From Bacillota bacterium (GTDB taxonomy: Bacteria; Bacillota; Bacilli; Paenibacillales; NBRC-103111), in the NCBI GenBank assembly GCA_023386955.1, contig JAEWIS010000038.1, positions 310,001 through 374,000 of the forward strand: a DNA stretch of 64,000 bases, written 5' to 3'. The notes beneath the pieces were generated by a model. That model did not search any database and was not told the DNA's origin. It saw only the letters and a list, made by a program, of their open reading frames with translations. Of the stretch, positions 1 to 8,530 are shown piece after piece. The first letter of the stretch is position 1. Each line of letters opens with the position of its first letter. A program made the position numbers and the translations under genes.

Positions 1-1341
1 CAGCTTGCCGGACGCTTCGTCCTTGGTTACCGTGATCAGACCGGTTTTCAGGTCTTCAAACTTCATCGGGTTCAGAACCCGCTTCATCTTCTTGTCAGGG
101 TCGCCGGGAGTATGTCCGTAATAAGCAAACGGAACCTCAACCTTGTTCTTCGCAACGGCTTCCAGAGCAAATTCGAACATGGCGTGGCCGTCTTCGGCAA
201 AGAAGTCCTTGCCGCCCAGGCCGTAAATCCGGCTGATCACCATAGTGGATGTATTGCCATGGGTAAAGAGCGCCGCTTTAATTTCGTTAACCATGTTGCC
301 GCCGTATGCGCCGTAGGAATCCGCACGGTCGCCAACAGTGATGGCCTTCACGTTTTTGAGGGCTTCAGCAATTTCCTTCTGCGGGAACGGACGGATAATG
401 TTCGGCGCAATGGAGCCGGCCTTGATGCCCTTTTCGCGGAGCTGGTCAACCACGTCCTTGATGATTTCCGAGGAGGAGTTCATCAGGAACACAGCAACCT
501 CCGCATCTTCCATGCGGTACAGGTCGAGAATCGGATAATCGCGGCCTGTCAGTTCCTTGTACTCCTGACGGATGCGGTCATACACGGCACCGGCACGGTA
601 CATGGCTTCGGATTGCTGGAAGCAGTTATTTATATAGTCTGGCTCGTTCATGTACGGGCCGACGGTGATCGGGTTGTTGCGGTCCAGCACGTCGGGGTAA
701 CCGGCCATTTGCGGCGGCTCGCCGATGAAGGCATGCACGTCCTCGCGTTTGGCGAAGGTTTGCACCCGGCGTTTTTGGTGAGAAGTAAAGTAACCGTCGG
801 AAGCGACCATAACAGGCAGACGTACTTCCGGGTCTTCAGCCAGTTTAATGGCCAGGATGTTCATATCGTATACGGCTTGGGGATCGCGGCACATCAGGAT
901 CGGCCAGCCGGTGTTCAAGGCAAAGTACAGGTCGGAGTGGTCACCGTGGATATTCAGCGGACCGGATACGGAACGGCAGACCAGATTCAAAACCATGGGG
1001 AAACGGGTACCGGATTGTACAGGCATCTGCTCCAGCATGTACAGGTAACCGTTAGCGCTGGTGGCGTTGAATACGCGAGCGCCTGCAGTGGACGCGCCGT
1101 AGCAGATACCCGCGGAGCTGTGTTCGCCGTCGGCGGGAATCAGCTTCACGTCATGCTGACCGCTGGCCTTCATGAGGTCCAGGAACTGCGCCACTTCGGT
1201 AGAAGGAGAAATCGGGAAATATCCCATTACATGATAGTTAATTTGATGGGCGGCATACGCGGCCATTTCGTTCCCGGATTCGTATACCATCCGTTGTTCG
1301 ACAGTGCCTTCGGTAACTTCTCTCTTTATCTCGATAGACAT
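1..1341 (-). CDS. porA: 2-oxoacid:ferredoxin oxidoreductase, alpha subunit (partial, 3' end beyond left edge)
   Basis: Alpha (pyrimidine-binding) subunit of a thiamine-diphosphate-dependent 2-oxoacid:ferredoxin oxidoreductase, which decarboxylates a 2-oxoacid oxidatively and passes electrons to ferredoxin. The minus strand is open for 447 codons from the ATG at 1341 to the window edge. The protein starts MSIEIKREVTEGTVEQR and carries the PISPSTE motif near residue 43, typical of this fold, followed by a GEHSSAG segment. AGGAG lies about 11 nt upstream of the ATG. It begins 24 nt after the gamma/ferredoxin gene, so the two form one operon; a beta subunit should follow beyond the edge. Family is clear from these motifs. 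Whether the substrate is pyruvate, a branched-chain 2-oxoacid or 2-oxoglutarate cannot be told here. Confidence 0.88.
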   Translation of the reverse strand, partial: MSIEIKREVTEGTVEQRMVYESGNEMAAYAAHQINYHVMGYFPISPSTEVAQFLDLMKASGQHDVKLIPADGEHSSAGICYGASTAGARVFNATSANGYLYMLEQMPVQSGTRFPMVLNLVCRSVSGPLNIHGDHSDLYFALNTGWPILMCRDPQAVYDMNILAIKLAEDPEVRLPVMVASDGYFTSHQKRRVQTFAKREDVHAFIGEPPQMAGYPDVLDRNNPITVGPYMNEPDYINNCFQQSEAMYRAGAVYDRIRQEYKELTGRDYPILDLYRMEDAEVAVFLMNSSSEIIKDVVDQLREKGIKAGSIAPNIIRPFPQKEIAEALKNVKAITVGDRADSYGAYGGNMVNEIKAALFTHGNTSTMVISRIYGLGGKDFFAEDGHAMFEFALEAVAKNKVEVPFAYYGHTPGDPDKKMKRVLNPMKFEDLKTGLITVTKDEASGKL

Positions 1342-1365
1342 AGTAATCCTCAGCTCCTCTCTTAA

Positions 1366-2376
1366 TTAAACGTTAGCCGCAAGGTCGAAGCGGTGCGGTA
1401 CGCGGTGCTCTTCGCCGTAGTTGCCTTCCTCGCGCTCACCGGTGAGGGCTTCTGTCGGACAGGCGATTACGCACTTCAGGCAGCCTTTGCAGTATTGATA
1501 GTCAATGCCTTGAAGGAACATCTGAGGGCGTCCCTTCTTATCCGGCTGCTCTTCCCATACGAAGCAGAAGTCAGGGCAGACGTTATCGCACGCAGCACAG
1601 TGGATGCACTTGTCTTCATGGTAATGCGGCATCATACCGGAGCGGGAAATGGACAGATTCTTCAATACGCTGTTGCCGGGATTCACGATTACGCCGCCGA
1701 TGGGCTGGGTCTCATAACCCAGGACCGGAGTATCATGGCGCACGAATGCCGGGAAGGAGTCGCCTTCTTCCAGCTTATAGGTTTGGAATTGAACTTCGTT
1801 ATATGCACGTTCGAAGGTGCGCAGCGCAGGCTCAACGGCTTGCGGATATTTCTTCTCCAGGGACTTGCGGATAACGTCGCGCATGATTTGGGGGTCAAGA
1901 AAATCGACGATCCGGAAGATAGCTCCCATCATCGCCATGTTAACCTTGTTCTTCTCCTCCAGCGCAATGCCGATGGCATCAATAACAGCTACGGTGCCCG
2001 CCTTCAGCTTCAGCTTCTGCTTTACTTCCTCCGGTGTGGCGGTGGAGTTGACCAGAATGATGCTGTCCTCGGTTACGCCGCTGGTGACGTCCATAGTTTT
2101 GTAGAGGGACTCGTGGAACACAACCACCACATGGGGGTGCTCAACGGGAGTGGTATCCCGGATGTTGGTATCAATATCGCAGAAGCGGATATGCGCCTTA
2201 ACCGGAGATCCTTTCTTTTCCGAGCCATAAGAAGAAAAGCTGACACCGTTCAGGCCTGCGCCGACAACGCCTGCCTCAGCCAGCATCTTGCCGGCCAGGT
2301 TAGCCCCGAGGCCGCCGATGGATTCCATGCGGATTTCAAAGAATCCGAGTTCATTCTTCTTGGGTAAGATAGACAT
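1366..2376 (-). CDS. 2-oxoacid:ferredoxin oxidoreductase, fused gamma and delta (ferredoxin) subunits
   Basis: 336-aa protein joining the gamma subunit (residues about 15-200, beginning FEIRMESIGGLGANLAGKML) to a delta-type 2x[4Fe-4S] ferredoxin at the C-terminus. The cluster ligands are two CxxCxxCxxxC(P) sets at about residues 257-267 and 296-306. It should carry electrons from the thiamine site in alpha/beta to external ferredoxin. The ATG at 2376 has AAAGGGG about 12 nt upstream; an in-frame upstream extension has no ribosome site. First gene of the operon, with porA 24 nt downstream. The gamma-delta fusion differs from the gamma-alpha fusion of the second such enzyme at 39-41 kb. Confidence 0.87.
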   Translation of the reverse strand: MSILPKKNELGFFEIRMESIGGLGANLAGKMLAEAGVVGAGLNGVSFSSYGSEKKGSPVKAHIRFCDIDTNIRDTTPVEHPHVVVVFHESLYKTMDVTSGVTEDSIILVNSTATPEEVKQKLKLKAGTVAVIDAIGIALEEKNKVNMAMMGAIFRIVDFLDPQIMRDVIRKSLEKKYPQAVEPALRTFERAYNEVQFQTYKLEEGDSFPAFVRHDTPVLGYETQPIGGVIVNPGNSVLKNLSISRSGMMPHYHEDKCIHCAACDNVCPDFCFVWEEQPDKKGRPQMFLQGIDYQYCKGCLKCVIACPTEALTGEREEGNYGEEHRVPHRFDLAANV

Positions 2377-2505
2377 ATAAGTGTTATCCCCTTTCTCCCT
2401 CGAATCGGAGGAAGTATATATAACCCGATGAAAATCAATGATTCCCGTCAGGCAAAACAACGTGACAAAATTGCGAAAAAATAAAATTAATATTCTTTAC
2501 AAGTG

Positions 2506-2534
2506 ATTATAACAAGAAGTGAAAAGAGTAGCAA
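2506..2534 (-). promoter_or_regulatory. Probable sigma-A promoter of the porGD-porA operon
   Basis: On the minus strand, TTGCTA (2534-2529), a 17-nt spacer and a perfect TATAAT (2511-2506). Transcription would start near 2500, giving a leader of about 120 nt before the ATG at 2376. No riboswitch-like structure is evident in the leader. The 2535-2703 stretch further upstream holds only a short palindrome around 2560-2573 and nothing else I recognise. Confidence 0.65.
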
Positions 2535-2703
2535 CAGTTTTTATTAGCAGTTCAGGATAAGCTTTCATGAAAGCGCAACAACAGCCCAAAAACGGTGTCC
2601 ACGCCTGCTAAATCGGGAAAAGCCTTCCTGCTCTTTTCTCATTATAGATATATAACAGTTCCTTGTAAATGTGTAATACAGCTATTCAAGCAAATGAATT
2701 TTT

Positions 2704-2865
2704 TCACAATCCCCCGAGGTACGACCAGACGATCAAAACCACGATCAGCGACGTGAAAATCCCCACCAGAAATCCGTAAAAACGCCTGCTCCATCTGCTC
2801 CTGTCCGTGGCATGCAGCCTGCTTCGCGGAGGAAGCTGCGTCGCCTCCAGCTCCTTCTCCGTCAT
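2704..2865 (-). CDS. Small single-pass membrane protein, 53 aa
   Basis: Unrecognised small protein starting MTEKELEATQL, with a basic stretch (RSRLHATDRSRWSRR, residues about 15-29) followed by one hydrophobic helix (about 32-50) ending WSYLGGL. This suggests an N-in, single-pass membrane protein. The ATG at 2865 overlaps the stop of the upstream CPBP protease gene by ATGA and has AGGGGG upstream, so the two are translationally coupled. The in-frame upstream extension lies inside the protease gene and lacks a better start. A role linked to the protease is inference only. Confidence 0.6.
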   Translation of the reverse strand: MTEKELEATQLPPRSRLHATDRSRWSRRFYGFLVGIFTSLIVVLIVWSYLGGL

Positions 2866-3461
2866 GTCGCTTCCCCCTTCCCGAATCTCAATATCAAGCC
2901 CATCACCAGGTCGATGACAAAATGCGCAAGAATCGGACACCAAATCGTACCCGTTTCCTGATAAATCCATCCTAATCCATAACTGATGCAGAAGACAAGT
3001 CCAGTTGGCACCCAATGCCTCAGATAACGGATATGGATGGCGGCAAATAATATGCTTGTCCAATACGGACCCCAGGCATGCTGGATGGCGCCGCGGAAAA
3101 GCAGCTCCTCACAGACGGCTGCTACAGCGGAAATAAGCGCAATATGCCATACGGCCCGGCTGCCGAACAGCATCTTATTGATGCCGCCGTCATCCGCAGC
3201 TTCCTCCGGCACCCAGCGGGACACAAACAGGTCCGCCAGCAGCACTGCGGCACCGAAGCCGATCCCCCAAGCCGCAGCCGCGCCGGGATCGGCCGTATGA
3301 AACAAACGAAGCGGATTTTGTCTTTGGATGAGAAAGATAATGAGGGAAACGGCCAGTGTCAGGCCTTGGGTCATGTATAGATTCATAAGAAGGAGCCTGT
3401 CGTTGGCTGCATCTATTTCCAGAGTCCTGCGTAATGTATCACGAAATTTCAGTTTTTTCAC
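2862..3461 (-). CDS. CPBP family intramembrane glutamic endopeptidase
   Basis: 199-aa polytopic membrane protein of the CPBP (CAAX protease and bacteriocin-processing, Abi) family. The diagnostic motif 1, EELLFRG, is at residues 118-124. A second motif histidine is at about 143 (FAAIHIRYLRH), and another His lies in the last helix (ILAHFVIDL, about 176). Hydrophobic segments are at about 30-46, 65-80, 104-117, 133-145, 153-165 and 172-190. Family members cleave or modify membrane peptides, and several act in bacteriocin self-immunity. The substrate here is unknown. The gene is followed by an ATGA-overlapping 53-aa membrane protein, and the plus-strand gene at 3571 is divergent. Confidence 0.85.
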   Translation of the reverse strand: MKKLKFRDTLRRTLEIDAANDRLLLMNLYMTQGLTLAVSLIIFLIQRQNPLRLFHTADPGAAAAWGIGFGAAVLLADLFVSRWVPEEAADDGGINKMLFGSRAVWHIALISAVAAVCEELLFRGAIQHAWGPYWTSILFAAIHIRYLRHWVPTGLVFCISYGLGWIYQETGTIWCPILAHFVIDLVMGLILRFGKGEAT

Positions 3462-3570
3462 CTTTTTTCCAGTCCATTCTACTTATTTTCTTTTGGAGAG
3501 TTATCCCCTATACTAATCTTATGTCGAAACTAGTCGCAGACAACATTGTCTAACAAAGGAGCATTTTTGT

Positions 3571-4491
3571 ATGGATAAACGCCTGACGAGGTCGGACTTT
3601 GTTTTTATTCTGGTCTTCATCTTCATGCTTGTTTTCGCCTTGGGCGCTTTTTTCTTCGGTATGAAAATAGGCACGGACCGGACCGAGGCCAAATACTATG
3701 ACTTGGTGAAGCAGCGTAAGGATTCCGGTGATCAGACTGCGTACAATCAATCGTATCTCGTATCCTTTTATCATACCGTATATTTACCGTTTCGAGAATT
3801 CAATTTGAAGTGGTCCGAAAGTATGGAGCAAATCGAAAGCCAAACCGGCGGCACGGATGCCTCTTCTCTACTTAAAAGCCTGTCCAAGCTGGCAGAGGAC
3901 AAATATCAAAACACGTTAACCCAAACTGTGCCCGACACCTCTCCCCTGCTGGTGGAAGCGCAGGAGGAGTATCTGAAGAGCTTGAAGCTGTTCAGCAAGG
4001 CGGCAGACAACATGCAGGGAAGCGCCAATCAGGTGGCCCCCACTGTTCTTATGGGCAATATCAGCAAGGACGCATCATTCACAGAAGCCATGAACTACGC
4101 CCTCTCCGCGCAAAAGAAATATTTTGATTCCATTGTAAAGTGGCATCAGTTGATGGACTCCTCCGCCAAGGGTACGGAGGCTCTGAACGGCGAGCTGGCC
4201 TTCAATGACTGGAGCCAGCTGGATCTGAACCTGAAGAATGCCTACCTGGCCGGTCTTCTGATTCAATCCAGAACCTTCGGCTCCTATACGCCGCAGGATG
4301 TAACCCTGCGGGTGGACGATATGATCCGCACCGGCCAGGCCAAAAAGCTGAATCTGACCACCGTTCCGCAGGTGGTGGAGCTTTTGGTGAACACCCAGGC
4401 TGTACGTCCCGGGGACTTTGTCCAAGGCAAGACCAAATATTACGGGGGCGAAATGCTTCCGCAGCTTCCCTTTTTCTCCAAAATTGAGTAA
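3571..4491 (+). CDS. Membrane-anchored protein of unknown function, 306 aa
   Basis: Not recognised. One N-terminal transmembrane helix (about residues 9-28, VFILVFIFMLVFALGAFFFG) after a short basic start (MDKRLTR) suggests a signal anchor. The remaining 275 residues are hydrophilic and largely helical in character, with no cysteine or enzyme motif that I can see. AAAGGAG lies 9 nt before the ATG. It is one of only three plus-strand genes and stands alone: the CPBP gene diverges from it and a strong terminator follows 11 nt after its stop. Probably an extracytoplasmic envelope protein; function unknown. Confidence 0.75.
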   Translation: MDKRLTRSDFVFILVFIFMLVFALGAFFFGMKIGTDRTEAKYYDLVKQRKDSGDQTAYNQSYLVSFYHTVYLPFREFNLKWSESMEQIESQTGGTDASSLLKSLSKLAEDKYQNTLTQTVPDTSPLLVEAQEEYLKSLKLFSKAADNMQGSANQVAPTVLMGNISKDASFTEAMNYALSAQKKYFDSIVKWHQLMDSSAKGTEALNGELAFNDWSQLDLNLKNAYLAGLLIQSRTFGSYTPQDVTLRVDDMIRTGQAKKLNLTTVPQVVELLVNTQAVRPGDFVQGKTKYYGGEMLPQLPFFSKIE

Positions 4492-4501
4492 GGAACCGCA
4501 G

Positions 4502-4532
4502 AACCTGTGCATAGGCACAGGTTTTCGCTTTT
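4502..4532 (+). terminator. Rho-independent terminator after the 306-aa membrane protein gene
   Basis: Perfect 9-bp stem AACCTGTGC / GCACAGGTT around an ATAG tetraloop, 11 nt after the stop codon, followed by TTTCGCTTTT. Confidence 0.85.
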
Positions 4533-4556
4533 CCAAAAACCCATAAAAGATTTTTG

Positions 4557-4585
4557 TTGACAGGTTTGACGCCGCATGTTACATT
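4557..4585 (+). promoter_or_regulatory. Sigma-A promoter of the serA T-box leader
   Basis: TTGACA (4557-4562), 17-nt spacer, TACATT (4580-4585). The predicted start near 4592 lies just before the T-box leader. Confidence 0.7.
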
Positions 4586-4591
4586 ATGAAA

Positions 4592-4882
4592 AACCTTAAC
4601 ACGACAAAGCATTGAAGGAACAACGTATTAGGAAGCCTTCAGAGAGCCGGTGGATGGTGTGAACCGGCGGCCGCAATAATACTGTCCATTCCGGAGCAGA
4701 TCTACGAACCCGCTATCGCGGCCAAGTATATCCGGCAGGAAGCCGTTATCTTCTTCTATCGGTCAGTCATGACCGGCTAAGGCTGCACATGCGAATGTGC
4801 GGCGAACAAGGGTGGCACCACGGAGATCATACTCCCGTCCCTTCTCGCGATTTTTAGCGGGAAGCGGACGTGGAGTTTTTTT
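4592..4882 (+). promoter_or_regulatory. T-box leader (uncharged-tRNA riboswitch) controlling serA
   Basis: Contains the T-box sequence AAGGGTGGCACCACGG at 4808-4823, whose GGTG bulge pairs with the acceptor end of uncharged tRNA. The stem I apical motif AGAGAGCCGG...GGTG..AACCGG is at about 4638-4668. A mutually exclusive terminator, 4831-4882 (arm ACTCCCGTCCC to GGACGTGGAGT, then seven T), ends the leader. By analogy with the family, uncharged tRNA stabilises the antiterminator and lets serA be transcribed. Gene context predicts tRNA-Ser. I could not fix the specifier codon: TCC at 4685, AGC at 4695 and TCG near 4715 are all serine codons in the 3' part of stem I, but the loop needs folding. 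About 67 nt separate the terminator from the serA ATG. Confidence 0.88.
4831..4882 (+). terminator. Conditional terminator of the serA T-box
   Basis: Imperfect GC-rich hairpin (4831-4848 pairing with 4857-4875) followed by a seven-T tract. Its 5' arm lies just after the T-box sequence, as expected for the terminator/antiterminator switch. Confidence 0.8.
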
Positions 4883-4949
4883 GTTGTACCCGTAATCGGC
4901 CCATACGCGCCGGCGGGATCAAGGAACATATACAGGAGGGAAACGAAGA

Positions 4950-6536
4950 ATGGTAAAAGTACTGGTATTGGATGGAATCAGCGATCAAGGTGTTCAACTG
5001 CTTAAGGATGCTCCCGATGTTCAGGTGGACATCAAGGCCACTATGCCCGAGGATGTGCTGGTAGAGGTAATCGCCGAGTATGATGCCGTAATGGTCCGCA
5101 GCCAAACCAAGGTAAACGCCCGCGTGATGGAAGCCGCCAAAAACCTCAAGGTTGTCGGACGCGCCGGTGTAGGTGTGGATAATATTGATCTGGAAGCCGC
5201 TACCAAACGCGGTATCGTGGTAGTCAATGCCCCGGACGGCAACACCATTGCCACCTGCGAGCTGACCTTCGGCCATATCCTCGGCCTCTCCCGGATGATT
5301 CCACAGGCGTACAAAAAAACCGTAGGCGGCGAATGGGACCGTAAAACCTTCGTGGGTGTGGAACTGCGCAACAAGGTGCTGGGTATTATCGGCATGGGCC
5401 GGATCGGCAGCGAGGTCGCCAAACGCGCCAAGGCCTTCGGTATGAACGTCATCGGCTTCGACCCCTTCATGACCGACAAACGCGCGGAGGAAATTGGCGT
5501 AAAGCTGGGCACCGTGGATGAGATCGTCCGCAACGCTGACTTCATTACCGTACACACGCCGCTTACCAACGATACCCGCAACATCATCAGCCGTCCTCAA
5601 TTCGAAGTGATGAAAAAGGGCGTGCGCATCATCAACTGTGCCCGCGGCGGCATTATTGACGAAGCCGCGTTGGTGGAAGCCATCGACGCCGGCATCGTGG
5701 CCGGAGCAGCCTTTGACGTATTCATCAAGGAACCGCCGGAAGCTGACCATCCGTTCCTGAACCATCCGAAGATCATCGTCACCCCTCACCTGGGTGCCTC
5801 CACTGTGGAAGCGCAAGAGAATGTAGCGGTAGACGTATCCGAGGAAATCCTGCATATCCTGCGCAACGAACCTTTTAAGAATGCAGTCAACATGCCTTCC
5901 GTACCGGCCAACGTATTGAAAAAGCTGCAGCCCTTCTTCAACCTCGGAGAAAAGCTGGGTAAGGTAGCCGGACAGCTGGCTGACAACGGGCTTCATGAAA
6001 TTGCCATCAACTACGCCGGTGATTTGGCCGATGTGGATGTGAATCCTCTGACCCGTTACATTGTGCTGGGTGTGCTCTCCAACCACCTGGGCGAGGATGC
6101 CAATGTGATTAACGCCCTGCATCTGGCCAAGGCGCGGGATATTAACGTAGTGGTTACCAAAACTTCCGCTACCAAGAGCTTCACCAACCTGGTAACTGTT
6201 ACGCTGAAAACAGACGACAAGGACAGCGTGGCTGCCGGTACGCTTCTTGCCGGATACGGCGAACGTATCGTCCAAATCGGCCAATATCCGGTAGACATCT
6301 CACCGGAAGGTCATGTGCTCTTCATCGCCCATAACGATAAACCCGGCATTATCGGCAAGGTCGGTACCCTGCTCGGAGATACCGGCGTCAATATCGCCAC
6401 CATGCAGGTAGGCCGTAAGGTTGTAGGCGGCGACGCCATCATGCTGCTGACCATCGACAAGGAAGCCGACGACGCTTTGCTCGGCGCCCTGAAGAACCTG
6501 CCGGAGATTACTACTGCAAAGGCTGTGCGGCTGTAA
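4950..6536 (+). CDS. serA: D-3-phosphoglycerate dehydrogenase
   Basis: 528 aa, the long (type 1) bacterial form. It oxidises 3-phosphoglycerate to 3-phosphohydroxypyruvate with NAD+, the first step of serine synthesis in the cytosol. The Rossmann fingerprint GMGRIGSEVAKRAKAFG is at about residues 148-164. The catalytic region includes TPHLGAST near residue 278. An allosteric substrate-binding domain (about 320-445) and a C-terminal ACT domain (about 455-528, HNDKPGIIGKVGTLLGDTGV) follow and usually mediate serine feedback. AGGAGGG sits 9 nt before the ATG. It is monocistronic under the T-box. A bipartite hairpin repeat follows the stop, then a terminator facing resE. Confidence 0.97.
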   Translation: MVKVLVLDGISDQGVQLLKDAPDVQVDIKATMPEDVLVEVIAEYDAVMVRSQTKVNARVMEAAKNLKVVGRAGVGVDNIDLEAATKRGIVVVNAPDGNTIATCELTFGHILGLSRMIPQAYKKTVGGEWDRKTFVGVELRNKVLGIIGMGRIGSEVAKRAKAFGMNVIGFDPFMTDKRAEEIGVKLGTVDEIVRNADFITVHTPLTNDTRNIISRPQFEVMKKGVRIINCARGGIIDEAALVEAIDAGIVAGAAFDVFIKEPPEADHPFLNHPKIIVTPHLGASTVEAQENVAVDVSEEILHILRNEPFKNAVNMPSVPANVLKKLQPFFNLGEKLGKVAGQLADNGLHEIAINYAGDLADVDVNPLTRYIVLGVLSNHLGEDANVINALHLAKARDINVVVTKTSATKSFTNLVTVTLKTDDKDSVAAGTLLAGYGERIVQIGQYPVDISPEGHVLFIAHNDKPGIIGKVGTLLGDTGVNIATMQVGRKVVGGDAIMLLTIDKEADDALLGALKNLPEITTAKAVRL

Positions 6537-6563
6537 GAAGCATCCCCCAAAAGACAAATCCTT

Positions 6564-6638
6564 CCCTCAAATTGGCTTCGCCAATTTCGAGGCGGGAGCA
6601 CCATTATTCGGCCTTCGGCTCGAACCATGGTGCTCCCG
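6564..6638 (+). repeat. Bipartite hairpin element, copy A (3' side of serA)
   Basis: Hairpin 1 (6565-6592): CCTCAAATTGGC, loop TTC, GCCAATTT, bulged C, GAGG. Hairpin 2 (6594-6637): arms GGGAGCACCAT / ATGGTGCTCCC around the core ATTCGGCCTTCGGCTCGAAC. The same two-hairpin architecture and core recur at 55235-55306, 63270-63343 and, more weakly, 44237-44306. There is no T-run directly behind it, so it is not an ordinary terminator. Confidence 0.7.
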
Positions 6639-6683
6639 GGGCAATTGTTTCACGAGAATCAATAATATCCTGTGGCTTTCAAC

Positions 6684-6726
6684 AAAAAGAAGCATTGTTC
6701 ATGGAAGACTGAACAATGCTTCTTTA
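6684..6726. terminator. Bidirectional terminator between serA and resE
   Basis: Perfect 12-bp stem GAAGCATTGTTC / GAACAATGCTTC (6689-6700 with 6711-6722). It is flanked by A-runs on the left and TTT on the right, so it can end both serA (plus) and resE (minus). Confidence 0.85.
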
Positions 6727-6733
6727 GTTGCCT

Positions 6734-8530
6734 TTACGGATCAAGCGGCAATATGACTGAAAATGTCGTCCCCTGCCCCACGATGCTCCGTACATTAACA
6801 GAGCCCTGATGGGCCTCTACAATATTTTTGACGATGGCCAGACCCAACCCTGTCCCGCCTGCCGTGCCGCGTGTGCGGGCTTTATCGGCTTTGTAGAAGC
6901 GCTCGAAAATATAGGGAATGTCCTCCGGTGGGATTCCCTCCCCTTCATCCTCCACCTCAATTAACGCTGCCGAGGAATTCTGGTACGTCAGAGTCTGGTA
7001 GCGAAGATAGATGGATTTGCCCGGCATGGTATGCCGGATGGCATTCCCCAGAAGATTGGTCAGCACCTGCTCCAGCCGGTCCTGATCCGCCTTCTCCAGC
7101 ACAATGTCATCGGAGGGCAGCACACATTCCAGACGGATGTCCTTTTCCTTGCACAGCACCAGGAACTTCCGGTGAACCCTGCGGTACAGCGGAGCCAGCT
7201 CCATCTGTCCCATGTTCATCTCCATATGGCCGGCTTCCATCCGGGCCAAATCCAGCAGATCCTTTACCAGACGCCCCATACGCAAGGATTCATCGTAGAT
7301 CACCTGGGCCAGGTCATGCTTCTCCTCCGGTGTAGTGACAATGTCATCCAGCAGCGCCTCGCTATAGCCCTGTAGCATGGACAGGGGCGTCCGCAGCTCA
7401 TGGGACACATTAGCCACAAAATCCTTCCGCAGCTTCTCCAGCCGGTGCTCCTCCGTCACATCCCGCAGTACAGCCACTGCGCCGCGCGCCCGTCTGTGGG
7501 AATACAGGGGAGCCATCACCACCGACCATACGCCCTGCTGGACATGAAGCTTGGTGGTCACCACCTTGGTTTCCTGGATCACTTCGTCGAAAAGCAGCAG
7601 CAGGGGCTCGGGAATGGAATTGGCGGCCTGGCTGTTGTCCGGATCGGGATCATTCCACATGATCTCGCCCCATTCCTTCAGAATGGTCTCCCCTTGGGGA
7701 TTGGCGAAAATCACCTTATGCTTCGTGTCGAAGGAAATCACCGCGTCGGACATGCTGCGCAGCACTCTGGAGAGATTGGCCTTTTCGTTGTTCAGGAGCT
7801 TAATGGTTTCCTCCAGCTGCTCCGCCATCAGGTTGAAGGTCCGGGCCAGCTCACCCAGCTCGTCGTGAGAGCCCACATATACCCGGGTGGAATATTGGCC
7901 CTGGGTAATGAGGTTGGCGGCTTGACGAAGCTGCTTCAAGGGTTTGGTCAGCCGCGTGATCAGGAAAAAGGCAAAGAAGGTCGTAAGCAGGAACCCCATA
8001 AAGGAGGCCAGGGCAAACAAACGTTTCACATAATCCTGGAGACTTTCCGAGGATTTGATGGGCTGGTACATCACAATGGAGCCGATGACATCGTCGTTGC
8101 CCGATTCCGTAACGGGTATGGCAATGGCCAGATACTCCTCCTTATCCCCGCTTCCCGCCTCCGCAAAAAACTGCTTTTGGATAACCGTTCCCTCCAAGGC
8201 CTGCTGCTGCTCCTGGGGTGTCAAGATTTCCTCCAAGGGCAGCGCCCCGCCCAACGTGCCGGAGGGGCTTCGGAGATATTGCAAGCCAATGCTTTGGGCG
8301 TTCAGTACATCATTCATCGCGGCAAAATAGCTGCTGTCATTGCCCTTATCGGATACCTCGGCCACAATCTTGAAGGCCAATTGCTCCAAATCCCGCTGCT
8401 GCTCGCCCAGCTTGGGGAAATTGGTGTCAATGTACCGATAAAGAAACAAGCCCAGGATTATGAGCACAACAGCAACCAGGCTGATAATGGTCATCCAGAG
8501 CTTGCCTACGATGTTCTGCAAAATACTCAC
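6734..8530 (-). CDS. resE: Sensor histidine kinase ResE
   Basis: 598 aa. N-terminal transmembrane helix (about 10-32), extracytoplasmic sensor region, second helix (about 165-188), HAMP (about 190-240), PAS-like domain (about 255-350), HisKA with the phosphoacceptor H in VSHELRTPLS (about residue 377), and HATPase_c with N, G1 and G2 boxes (NAIRH, DEGEGIPPED, GTGLGLAI). In Bacillus, ResE phosphorylates ResD in response to oxygen limitation and nitric oxide. The GTG start overlaps the resD stop (GTGA), so the pair is coupled. Last gene of the rluB-resABCDE run, ending at a bidirectional terminator. Confidence 0.93.
   Translation of the reverse strand: MSILQNIVGKLWMTIISLVAVVLIILGLFLYRYIDTNFPKLGEQQRDLEQLAFKIVAEVSDKGNDSSYFAAMNDVLNAQSIGLQYLRSPSGTLGGALPLEEILTPQEQQQALEGTVIQKQFFAEAGSGDKEEYLAIAIPVTESGNDDVIGSIVMYQPIKSSESLQDYVKRLFALASFMGFLLTTFFAFFLITRLTKPLKQLRQAANLITQGQYSTRVYVGSHDELGELARTFNLMAEQLEETIKLLNNEKANLSRVLRSMSDAVISFDTKHKVIFANPQGETILKEWGEIMWNDPDPDNSQAANSIPEPLLLLFDEVIQETKVVTTKLHVQQGVWSVVMAPLYSHRRARGAVAVLRDVTEEHRLEKLRKDFVANVSHELRTPLSMLQGYSEALLDDIVTTPEEKHDLAQVIYDESLRMGRLVKDLLDLARMEAGHMEMNMGQMELAPLYRRVHRKFLVLCKEKDIRLECVLPSDDIVLEKADQDRLEQVLTNLLGNAIRHTMPGKSIYLRYQTLTYQNSSAALIEVEDEGEGIPPEDIPYIFERFYKADKARTRGTAGGTGLGLAIVKNIVEAHQGSVNVRSIVGQGTTFSVILPLDP

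Noticed and set aside
112..1365. Long plus-strand reading frame of 417 codons
   Set aside because: Antisense to the clear alpha subunit on the minus strand; no family resemblance, caused by GC-rich codon bias.
2535..2703. Riboswitch upstream of the por operon
   Set aside because: Only a small palindrome is visible and it lies upstream of the promoter.
4854..6284. 476-codon minus-strand frame
   Set aside because: Antisense shadow of serA with no ribosome site or family features.
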